Shown piece by piece: positions 14,577 through 21,237 of a stretch of DNA of 22,131 bases. The stretch comes from Oscillibacter sp. Lineage in GTDB: Bacteria > Bacillota > Clostridia > Oscillospirales > Oscillospiraceae. How positions within the stretch are numbered: position 1 is the stretch's first letter; each line of letters starts with the position of its first letter. The stretch is taken from NCBI GenBank assembly GCA_003522105.1, contig DPGF01000017.1, positions 1 through 22,131 on the forward strand, given 5' to 3'. A program made the position numbers and the translations under genes. The notes beneath the pieces were generated by a model. It saw nothing but the letters and a program-made list of their open reading frames with translations, was not told the DNA's origin and did no database searches.

Positions 14577-15833
14577 TTATCGGACCTGACCGCTGCCGGT
14601 GATGACATATTTGTAGGTGCTCAGCTCATCAAGACCCATCGGCCCGCGCGCGTGGAGCTTCTGCGTCGAAATGCCCATCTCGCAGCCAAGGCCGAACTCG
14701 CCGCCGTCGGTAAAGCGCGTGGAGACGTTGACATACACCGCCGCGCTGTCGACCTCGTCGACAAAGCGCGCCGCAGCGTCCTTGTTTTCCGTCACGATGC
14801 AGTCGCTGTGGTGCGTGGAGTGCTGCTGGACATGCGCGATGGCGGCATCGAGATCGTCCACGACCGCTACGGCGAGAATGTAGTCGAGAAATTCCGTGTC
14901 AAAGTCGCGTTCTGTTGCACTTGTGCCGGGAATGATCTCCGCTGCGGCCTCATCAAGGCGTAGCTCCACAGGGGCGAGACCCGCTGCCTTGCGCTCGTCG
15001 ACGAGCGCGGTGCGGAGCTTGGGCAGAAATTCCTTCGCCACTGCCCGGTGAACGAGACAGACCTCCTCTGCATTGCAGACGGACGGACGGCTTGTTTTGG
15101 CGTTCACAATGATCTTTACCGCCATGTCAAGGTCGGCGTCCTTATCAACATACACATGGCAGATGCCCGTGCCGGTCTCGATGCAGGGAACGGTTGCATT
15201 TTCGACGCAGGCGCGGATCAGCCCCGCGCCGCCGCGCGGGATCAGAAGATCGACAAGGCCGTCTGCCGTCATCAGCGCCTGTGCGCTCGCGTGCGTCGTG
15301 TCCTCGACGATGTTGACGATATCGGGGTCACCGCCGACGGATTCGATGCCCGCCTTGAGCGCTGTGACGATGGCGTGGGAAGAACGGTACGCCTCCTTGC
15401 CGCTGCGCAGCATGCACACATTGCCGCTCTTGATGCACAGCGCTGCTGCGTCTGAGGTGACATTCGGGCGGCTTTCATAGATGATGGCGACCAGACCGAG
15501 CGGCACCTGCCGCTTGGTGATGGTCATGCCGTTGGGGCGGGTGAACTGCGCCAGCGCGCGCCCCACATGGTCAGGCAGTGCCGCCGCCTCGCGGATCCCA
15601 TCTGCCATCGCGTGAATACGCGCTTGTGTCAGTGCGAGCCGGTCGAGCATGACATCGGAGATGCTTCCCCTTGCAGCGTCCATATCCTTTTGGTTTTCGC
15701 GCAGAATGTCAGCCTGATTTGCTTCAAGACTTTCTGCCATGGCGAGCAGCAGACGATTTTTTTCCTCTGCATTTGCGCTGCGGATGCTGCCCCAGGCAGC
15801 CTTCGTCTTTTTCAGTAGATCAATGGTCGTCAT
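14577..15833 (-). CDS. proA: Glutamate-5-semialdehyde dehydrogenase (gamma-glutamyl phosphate reductase)
   Basis: The protein is 418 residues from the ATG at 15833, with AGAAGGA six bases upstream; a TTG two codons earlier would sit against the ribosome site. It catalyses NADPH-dependent reduction of glutamyl-5-phosphate to glutamate-5-semialdehyde, the second step of proline synthesis. It is a full-length aldehyde-dehydrogenase-superfamily enzyme: IYESRPNVTSDAA (residues 118-130) in the cofactor domain, IPRGGAGLI near 198-206, and catalytic Cys253 in TSRPSVCNAEE. The start codon lies two bases beyond the proB stop, so the two are translated from one message. The last residues run into the spacer before the amidohydrolase gene. 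Confidence 0.97.
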   Translation of the reverse strand: MTTIDLLKKTKAAWGSIRSANAEEKNRLLLAMAESLEANQADILRENQKDMDAARGSISDVMLDRLALTQARIHAMADGIREAAALPDHVGRALAQFTRPNGMTITKRQVPLGLVAIIYESRPNVTSDAAALCIKSGNVCMLRSGKEAYRSSHAIVTALKAGIESVGGDPDIVNIVEDTTHASAQALMTADGLVDLLIPRGGAGLIRACVENATVPCIETGTGICHVYVDKDADLDMAVKIIVNAKTSRPSVCNAEEVCLVHRAVAKEFLPKLRTALVDERKAAGLAPVELRLDEAAAEIIPGTSATERDFDTEFLDYILAVAVVDDLDAAIAHVQQHSTHHSDCIVTENKDAAARFVDEVDSAAVYVNVSTRFTDGGEFGLGCEMGISTQKLHARGPMGLDELSTYKYVITGSGQVR

Positions 15834-15835
15834 GT

Positions 15836-16609
15836 TCAATCCTTCTTTACCGTAAATCTTGTGCCTACGCGCTTGCCGGCGGCAACATCATAGAGAATAT
15901 CGGGCGTCTGTCCGTTGGCAATGACCATTTCACAGCCTGCTGCCGTCGCCATCTGCGCGGCGCGGAGCTTGGTCGCCATGCCGCCTGTACCGAGATTTGA
16001 GCCGCTGCCGCCGCCGAGCGAGATGATATGCTCGTCGATGATGTCTACCGTGTCGATGAGTTTTGCATCGGGGGTCTTGCGCGGGTCACCGTCAAAGAGT
16101 CCGTCGATGTCTGAGAGCAGGATCAAAAGATCCGCCTTGACGGTTACAGCCACGATAGCAGAGAGCGTATCGTTATCGCCGATGCCGAACTCTGCGGTGG
16201 AGATGGTGTCATTTTCATTGATGATCGGCAGTGCGCCAAGCTCTAAGAGCCGCGCGAGCGTATTGTGGAAGTTCTCGCGGCGGCTGCCGCCCTCTTCAAT
16301 ATCGGGCGCGGTGATCAAGAGCTGTGCAACGGTGTGGTTATACTCCGTAAAGAGCTTATCATAGGTGTACATCAGCTCGCACTGGCCGACTGCGGCGGAA
16401 GCCTGCTTGGTCGGCACGTCCTTCGGTCGCTCGCGCAGATTCAGCTTGCCAAAGCCCATCGCAATGGCGCCGGAAGAAACGAGAATGATCTCGTGTCCCA
16501 TGTTTTTCAGGTCGCTTAAAACCTTGCACAGCCTTTCCATGCGCTGAATGTTGAGTCGCCCCGTGGGGTGCGCCAGTGTGGAGGTGCCAACCTTAACGAC
16601 GATCCTCAT
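15836..16609 (-). CDS. proB: Glutamate 5-kinase, short form without PUA domain
   Basis: This 257-residue kinase phosphorylates glutamate to glutamyl-5-phosphate, the first and usually feedback-controlled step of proline synthesis. Amino-acid-kinase motifs are KVGTSTL (residues 6-12), VSSGAIAMG, an INENDT segment, and DNDTLSA. The protein ends right after the kinase fold (GTRFTVKKD), so the C-terminal PUA domain of the 367-residue E. coli enzyme is absent. Short forms are known in Firmicutes, so this is a variant and not a truncation. The ATG has GGAGGGAT upstream. It is the first gene of proB-proA-amidohydrolase-phosphoesterase. No T-box or other proline-responsive leader is visible in the roughly 55-base leader. 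Confidence 0.95.
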   Translation of the reverse strand: MRIVVKVGTSTLAHPTGRLNIQRMERLCKVLSDLKNMGHEIILVSSGAIAMGFGKLNLRERPKDVPTKQASAAVGQCELMYTYDKLFTEYNHTVAQLLITAPDIEEGGSRRENFHNTLARLLELGALPIINENDTISTAEFGIGDNDTLSAIVAVTVKADLLILLSDIDGLFDGDPRKTPDAKLIDTVDIIDEHIISLGGGSGSNLGTGGMATKLRAAQMATAAGCEMVIANGQTPDILYDVAAGKRVGTRFTVKKD

Positions 16610-16671
16610 ATCATGATCCCTCCGATCGAAAGACGGGCGCGCATACGGCGCGCGTCTGGAATTTGCCTATG

Positions 16672-16700
16672 ATTATACCGCGCGCATCACGCTTTTGCAC
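16672..16700 (-). promoter_or_regulatory. Predicted promoter of the proBA operon
   Basis: On the minus strand a perfect TATAAT lies 17 bases after a poor -35 box, GTGCAA. Transcription would start near 16665. Confidence 0.5.
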
Positions 16701-16740
16701 TAATTTTTTACAATTTTACAGTAAATAAGCGTATCTGCAT

Positions 16741-16772
16741 AAAAAAAGAAGGCGCACCGGCGGCGCACCTTC
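16741..16772 (-). terminator. Intrinsic terminator of the second LysR gene
   Basis: Read on the minus strand, GAAGGTGCGC pairs with GTGCGCCTTC (two G-T pairs) and is followed by seven T. It isolates the LysR gene from the proBA operon downstream. Confidence 0.85.
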
Positions 16773-16792
16773 GCAATATGACGGATTTCCGG

Positions 16793-17689
16793 TCAAAACG
16801 GCTTTCTGGCGACCTCGAGGATCGTGTCAAGCATGCCCTGGATCTGCGGCGTGATGACCTTGTTTCTGTGGTAGAGCACCTGCCGCCACTGGCTCATCTG
16901 GCAGTCTGCCACGGGAATGATGGCAAGGTTGCCCTTATGAATGCTCATTTTTGCCGTGTAGCGCGGCAGCACAGAGAGAAACTCCGGATTCTCGCGAATG
17001 AGCTTGAGCGCGAGCGTATCGCTTTCAAGCGCCAGGAACGGCTCCACGCTCAGGTCCTGGCGCGCAAGTTCGCGGTCGAACTGGTCGCGGTAGGGGTTGC
17101 CGTGGTTCATCAGAATGAACGGGTGGTTCACAAGGTCGGCAAGGCGTACGTCCGCGCGGGTGGAGAGGGGGTTTCTCGTATTCGTTACGATGACCACGTC
17201 CTCCTGCGCTTCGAAGACCTTGACGAACTGCGTGTCGAAGATCTGCTCGTCAAGCGTGTAGATCATGTCAAGCTCGTTTTTGATCAGCATTTCCGTGATT
17301 GTGGCAATGTTGCCTGCGTGCAGTTCGATCTGCACGTGCGGGAAACGCTCGTGATAGAGCGGCACAATATCGGAAAACGAGGCGGTGAGCAGAGAATTGA
17401 GTGTGCCGACGCGCACCGTGCCGCTGAGCTCGGAGTCCGCCGAGGCGAACGCGCTCGCCCGCGCGATGGCACTCACCACGTCGCGCGCGTAGGAGACAAA
17501 GTCCTTGCCGTACTGTGTGATGGAAACGGTTTTGCCGATGCGGTCAAAGAGCTGCACGCCAAGCTCGCGCTCAAGCTGCTGAATCTGCACCGTGACGGCG
17601 GACTGCGAGTAATCCAGCGCTTCCGCTGCGCGGGAAAAGCTCTTGAGCTCGGTGACTTTTAAAAACGTGACCAGATTGCGGACTTCCAT
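16793..17689 (-). CDS. LysR-family transcriptional regulator
   Basis: This 298-residue protein has an N-terminal helix-turn-helix near residues 17-44 (SFSRAAEALDYSQSAVTVQI) and a two-lobed effector domain that opens with SGTVRVGTLNSLL. The ATG has GGAGGG close upstream. It is monocistronic: a strong promoter precedes it and terminators stand on both sides. Its neighbours are the hydrogenase operon upstream and proBA downstream, both in the same orientation, so no divergent target gene reveals its regulon. It is only moderately similar to the LysR protein at 1709-2617, mainly in the DNA-binding region. Confidence 0.92.
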   Translation of the reverse strand: MEVRNLVTFLKVTELKSFSRAAEALDYSQSAVTVQIQQLERELGVQLFDRIGKTVSITQYGKDFVSYARDVVSAIARASAFASADSELSGTVRVGTLNSLLTASFSDIVPLYHERFPHVQIELHAGNIATITEMLIKNELDMIYTLDEQIFDTQFVKVFEAQEDVVIVTNTRNPLSTRADVRLADLVNHPFILMNHGNPYRDQFDRELARQDLSVEPFLALESDTLALKLIRENPEFLSVLPRYTAKMSIHKGNLAIIPVADCQMSQWRQVLYHRNKVITPQIQGMLDTILEVARKPF

Positions 17690-17730
17690 AAGGCCCTCCG
17701 ATTCAAATTTTGTAATGCTTTTTCAAAAAT

Positions 17731-17759
17731 ATATTAGTGGAAATATCTCAATTTGTCAA
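17731..17759 (-). promoter_or_regulatory. Predicted promoter of the second LysR gene
   Basis: On the minus strand a perfect TTGACA, 17 bases, then TAATAT in an AT-rich stretch. The leader is about 34 bases. Confidence 0.72.
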
Positions 17760-17790
17760 TAGAAGTATTATAAATAATAATAAGGTGAGA

Positions 17791-17827
17791 GAAAAAGCTG
17801 ACCGTGTTTGCCACGGTCAGCTTTTTC
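17791..17827. terminator. Terminator of the hydrogenase operon
   Basis: A 16-bp perfect stem (17791-17806 with 17812-17827) around a 5-base loop, with A- and T-tracts forming the base of the stem. It lies just beyond the hydA stop codon on the minus strand. Confidence 0.9.
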
Positions 17828-17838
17828 TGATGAGGCGG

Positions 17839-19536
17839 TTACTCGGTATATTCGTGATGCAGCAGCTCATGTGCGCGCTCCTGAAGCCCGGAGGCGTACA
17901 TCGCGTCGAGAACAGGGTTGCGCTCACTGCGCTTGAACATCGAACTGCGGTCGATCTCATAGAGGCCGTGCGCGCGCTGGAGCTTGTTGCTCATCAGTGC
18001 ATAAGGCTGACCCGCGCCGCCGACGCAGCCGGTGCGGCAGGACATCACCTCGACCAGATCCAGCTCGACCTCGCCGCGCTCGATCTGGTCGAGCAGCTTC
18101 GCTGCGTTGGCAAGGCCGTGGACAAGTGCGATGCGCACGTCGCGCTCGCCGATGGGAATGGTGACAAAGCGGATCGGCTCCGTGCCGCGCAGACCGCTGT
18201 GCTCGAGCATGCGCAGTGCATTCTTGCTCTTGTCGGGCAGGCAGCAGCGAACCACGGCTTCCGCCACGCCGCCGCTCGTGCCGAAGATCTCAGCCGCACC
18301 GCTGCCCATGCCGTACGGCAGGTCAGGCGACTCTTTTTCAAGCATCTGGAAGCGAATGCCGGATTCCTTAATCATCTTGATGACTTCCTGCGTGGTCAGC
18401 ACCAGATCGACATTGGGAACGCCGTCGCGGCGGAACTCCTTGCGTCCGGCCTCCATTTTCTTGGCCGTGCAGGGCATGATCGCGATGTGGAAGGTCGTGC
18501 GCCCGTCGGCGGCGTCCTTTGCACGGTAGCGGTCCTTCAGCACCGTGGCGAACATCTGCATGGGGGAGAGGGCAGAGGAGAGATTCTTGAGAAATTGCGG
18601 GCGCTCCTGCTCCACATAACGCACCCAGGACGGGCAGCACGAGGTCATCAGCGGCAGATTCTCACCCGTTTCCAGGCGGCGCAGAAATTCTGCCGACTCT
18701 TCGCGCACGGTGAGATCCGCGCCGAAGATCGTATCATAGACTTCGTCGGCGCCCATGATCTTGAGCGCGGTGACGAGCTTGTCAAGCACGTTTTCACCGG
18801 CAGGCAGGCCGTAGGCCTCGCCGAGCGCCACGCGCACGGCGGGCGCAATCTGAATGACCACGCGTTTGCTGGGATCGTGCAGTGCTCTCCACGCATCGCC
18901 GATGTCATTTTTTACGGTGATGGCGCCGGTGGTGCATACGGCGGCGCACTGGCCGCAGCTGACGCAGTGCGTGGTCGAGATGGGCTGGTCGTCGCCCGCC
19001 TCAATGTGCAGCCCGGGGCCGCGGCCAGCAAAGTGCAGGATGCTCATGCCCTGCACCTCCTTGCACACGCGCACGCAGTCGCCGCAGAGGATGCATTTGT
19101 TGAGGTCGAATGTGACCGCAGGGCTTGAAAAGTCCATCGGTACATGCTCGCGCGTATCCTTGAAGTGAACGTGATGGATGCCGAAGCGCACGGCCATCTC
19201 CTGCAGACGGCAGGAGCGGTTTTTTTCGCAGGCGGTGCAGTCGCGGCAGTGCGAGGCAAGCATCAACTCCAGGATCATGCGGCGGTATTTGAGAAGGCGC
19301 GACGTGTTCGTGCGGATGCGCATGCCATTTTTGGGCTTGGTGGTGCAGGCGGCGTCGATCTTGCCGGTGTCCAGATCCTCGACCATGCACATGCGGCACG
19401 CGCCGTAAACTGAAAGATCGGAGTGGAAGCAGAAGTTCGGCATTTCCACGCCTGCCTTGCGGCACACGTCCATGATGGTGGCTTCGTCGTCGAATTCCAC
19501 GCGGATGTTGTCGACATACATGATCCCCTTAGCCAT
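17839..19536 (-). CDS. [FeFe] hydrogenase, catalytic subunit (M3-type)
   Basis: The protein is 565 residues from the ATG at 19536, which has GGGAGG upstream and overlaps the end of the preceding gene by eight bases. It interconverts protons and H2 in the cytosol. Clusters in order: plant-type [2Fe-2S] (Cys36, 47, 50, 64); a His-ligated [4Fe-4S] (His96, Cys100, 103, 109) as in NuoG; two [4Fe-4S] (Cys148, 151, 154, 158 and Cys191, 194, 197, 201); then the H-cluster domain. H-cluster motifs are TSCCPSW (298-304), MPCTAKKMEA (354-363) and EVMSCRTGCVGGAGQP (496-511). The cluster cysteines 300, 356, 500, 504 and the proton-relay Cys301 are all present. The third motif differs from the usual GGC...GGG form. 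HydE, HydF and HydG maturases are not in the window. Confidence 0.95.
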   Translation of the reverse strand: MAKGIMYVDNIRVEFDDEATIMDVCRKAGVEMPNFCFHSDLSVYGACRMCMVEDLDTGKIDAACTTKPKNGMRIRTNTSRLLKYRRMILELMLASHCRDCTACEKNRSCRLQEMAVRFGIHHVHFKDTREHVPMDFSSPAVTFDLNKCILCGDCVRVCKEVQGMSILHFAGRGPGLHIEAGDDQPISTTHCVSCGQCAAVCTTGAITVKNDIGDAWRALHDPSKRVVIQIAPAVRVALGEAYGLPAGENVLDKLVTALKIMGADEVYDTIFGADLTVREESAEFLRRLETGENLPLMTSCCPSWVRYVEQERPQFLKNLSSALSPMQMFATVLKDRYRAKDAADGRTTFHIAIMPCTAKKMEAGRKEFRRDGVPNVDLVLTTQEVIKMIKESGIRFQMLEKESPDLPYGMGSGAAEIFGTSGGVAEAVVRCCLPDKSKNALRMLEHSGLRGTEPIRFVTIPIGERDVRIALVHGLANAAKLLDQIERGEVELDLVEVMSCRTGCVGGAGQPYALMSNKLQRAHGLYEIDRSSMFKRSERNPVLDAMYASGLQERAHELLHHEYTE

Positions 19537-20320
19537 CGATCTCCACCTCCCGGATCGCATCGAAAGGACAGGCCTCGATGCAGGTATAGCATTTGACGCA
19601 TTTTTCTGCGTCAATATGGAACGGCGACTTGATGACGCCCGTGATGGCCTCAGCGTGGCAGGAGCGCGAACACTTGCTGCACCCGCGGCAGATGTCCGGG
19701 TCGATCACAAGACGAATGCGGTTGTAGGGCAGGCCGCCGGGCACAATGGGTTCGCGGTCGAGCGCACAAAGACTGCACTCACCTTTAAGGTGGTCTTCAA
19801 ACTCAGCGGGGAAGTATTTGATGGCGGTTTCCAGTGTGTGATAGGAGTTTTTACCGAGGTTGCAGAACGCCGTAACGGCGATCATTTCGCCGAGATCGGT
19901 GAGCCGGTGGAAGCCGCTGCGGTCAAGGTGATAATCCTTCAGCGCCCATAAAAGCTCGTTCATGCGCTTGGTGCCTTCGCGGCAGGGAACGCATTTGCCG
20001 CAGAACTCCGTCTGTGTATACTGCATAAAGCGGCAGGCAACGTCCACCATGCAGCGCTCCTCGTCGAGCACGGTAATGACGCTGTCGCCGCGGCGCACAC
20101 CGTAGGGCTTGAGCTTTTGAAAATGCAGGGGCAGATCGAGGTGCTCCTCAACGAGAAGTCCGCCGCTCGGCCCGCCGATCTGCACGGCCTTAAACTTCTT
20201 CCCGTTCGGGATCCCGCCGCCGATGCGGTAGATCACATCGCGGATGGTGGTCGCTTCGTCGGGAATGTCTACATAGCCGGGATTGGCGATATCACCCTTT
20301 AGTAAAAAAATTCTTGCCAT
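19529..20320 (-). CDS. HydB/NuoF-like iron-sulfur protein lacking the FMN/NADH domain
   Basis: This 263-residue protein matches only the C-terminal half of HydB/NuoF. It has an SLBB-like fold with GGGIPNGKKFKAVQIGGPSGG split over residues 34-54, MVDVACRFMQYTQ near 91-103, the N3-type [4Fe-4S] site (Cys107, 110, 113, 153) and a two-cluster ferredoxin domain (Cys211, 214, 217, 221 and 241, 244, 247, 251). The glycine-rich FMN and NADH-binding region and the N-terminal thioredoxin-like [2Fe-2S] domain are absent. The start is genuine: GGAGAG precedes the ATG at 20320, and about 150 non-coding AT-rich bases with a predicted promoter lie upstream. Two further cysteines (182, 185) sit in the linker. 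It is translationally coupled to the hydrogenase and probably wires electrons to it. Confidence 0.88.
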   Translation of the reverse strand: MARIFLLKGDIANPGYVDIPDEATTIRDVIYRIGGGIPNGKKFKAVQIGGPSGGLLVEEHLDLPLHFQKLKPYGVRRGDSVITVLDEERCMVDVACRFMQYTQTEFCGKCVPCREGTKRMNELLWALKDYHLDRSGFHRLTDLGEMIAVTAFCNLGKNSYHTLETAIKYFPAEFEDHLKGECSLCALDREPIVPGGLPYNRIRLVIDPDICRGCSKCSRSCHAEAITGVIKSPFHIDAEKCVKCYTCIEACPFDAIREVEIDG

Positions 20321-20378
20321 TTTTCTCTCCGTGTTGTTTTTTGCTTTAATATTTTTAATAAGATATATAACAACAAAA

Positions 20379-20407
20379 ACTCTAACACTGCGGCTTAAAA
20401 TTGTAAA
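20379..20407 (-). promoter_or_regulatory. Predicted promoter of the hydrogenase operon
   Basis: On the minus strand TTTACA, 17 bases, then TAGAGT. The downstream leader (about 50 bases) is strikingly AT-rich compared with the rest of the window. Confidence 0.45.
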
Positions 20408-20452
20408 GGGCTGTACTGATAAATTATTTGAATAGGAGCACAGGCTATAAGC

Positions 20453-20502
20453 GAAGAAACGGAGGGGGCTGCCTATGGCAAGGCAGTCCCCTCCGTTTCT
20501 TC
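20453..20502. repeat. 21-bp inverted repeat overlapping the ssb-like stop codon
   Basis: Arms 20453-20473 and 20482-20502 pair over 21 positions with one G-T wobble. The arm at 20482-20502 is the coding sequence for the last residues of the SSB-like protein. No T-tract follows on either strand, so a classical terminator is not assured; it may protect the message end or end transcription with help. Confidence 0.6.
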
Positions 20503-21099
20503 TTCGTCCAAAAGCTGCATGATGGACACTTCAAACGCGGTGCGCTCTTCGCTTCCGGTCTCTAATAGCTTGGTGTAAGTCCGGCTCTGCACGCGGCCTT
20601 CGGCGGCAAGATGCTCGCCGACGTCCATGCCTGCGATCTGCACGGCGGTCTGCCCCCAGGCAATGCATGGCAGATAATCCGCGCGCCCGTAGTGGCGGTT
20701 TACGGCAAGGATCACATCACAGATGCTGCGTCCGAGCGGCGTGCGGCGCAGTGCGGGCTTTTTGCACAGCGCGCCCGAGAGAAGAATGCGGTTGAAATAA
20801 GAACCGTCGCCCGGTTCGATGCTCTGGGCGAACACTGTGATGACCAGCTTGCTGCCCTGTCCGCTCCTGTTGTTGAACGAGCGGAGCTGTCCTGTGATGC
20901 GGAGGCTCTGCCCCGCTTTCACCGGGCAGACGCGCAGCAGCGCTTCGCTTGCCACGATGACGGGCACATCGCTCTGCCCCGACAGCCGCTCCACCCGCAG
21001 CGGGAATTTGTCGAACCGGCGGGTATGATTCTCGTGCGAAAAAACAGGGTCGCTCTCGGCGACGCCCCACAGCTCCACATAGTTTTGGTTGCGCTCCAT
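20473..21099 (-). CDS. SSB-like protein with two OB folds
   Basis: The protein is 208 residues from the ATG at 21099, which has GAGGTG eight bases upstream. Two OB-fold-like halves are visible: residues 5-97 (NYVELWGVAESDPVF ... KLVITVFAQSI) and 103-197 (NRILLSGALCKKPALRRTPL ... AFEVSIMQLL). The second half closely follows the single-stranded-DNA-binding protein pattern, with PLGRSICDVILAVNR and YLPCIAWGQTA. The C-terminus DEEETEGTALP is acidic but lacks the Pro-Phe tip by which housekeeping SSB recruits partners. It is therefore probably an auxiliary SSB or primosomal-type paralogue. It stands alone between a terminator and the hydrogenase operon, and has no other replication gene nearby. 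Confidence 0.8.
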   Translation of the reverse strand: MERNQNYVELWGVAESDPVFSHENHTRRFDKFPLRVERLSGQSDVPVIVASEALLRVCPVKAGQSLRITGQLRSFNNRSGQGSKLVITVFAQSIEPGDGSYFNRILLSGALCKKPALRRTPLGRSICDVILAVNRHYGRADYLPCIAWGQTAVQIAGMDVGEHLAAEGRVQSRTYTKLLETGSEERTAFEVSIMQLLDEEETEGTALP

Positions 21100-21177
21100 A
21101 TCGTACACCTCAGCACAGTTTTGTTGGTGTATCCTATGAAGCGGGAGAGGGAGATATGCCGCTGCGGGCATGCGAAC

Positions 21178-21216
21178 AAAAAAGGAAGAGCCGCTTTTTA
21201 GCGGCTCTTCCTTTTT
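21178..21216. terminator. Bidirectional-type intrinsic terminator
   Basis: A 12-bp perfect stem GGAAGAGCCGCT (21184-21195) with 21200-21211 has a TTTT loop, six A before it and five T after it. On the minus strand it ends the 3-phosphoglycerate dehydrogenase gene. Confidence 0.92.
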
Positions 21217-21237
21217 GCGCAGTGGACTGCGAAAGAA

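Noticed and set aside
14555..14608. N-terminal extension of the amidohydrolase to 14608
   Set aside because: It would overlap the proA coding region; the ATG at 14554 has a ribosome site and matches family N-termini.
17737..19128. 463-codon plus-strand open frame opposite the hydrogenase
   Set aside because: High GC leaves few stop codons on the opposite strand; the minus-strand frame carries all hydrogenase motifs.
20356..20373. Possible Rex (NADH-sensing repressor) site in the hydrogenase leader, right half ATAACAA
   Set aside because: Only one half-site matches; the left half differs from the TTGTTA form at most positions, so the match is likely due to AT-richness.
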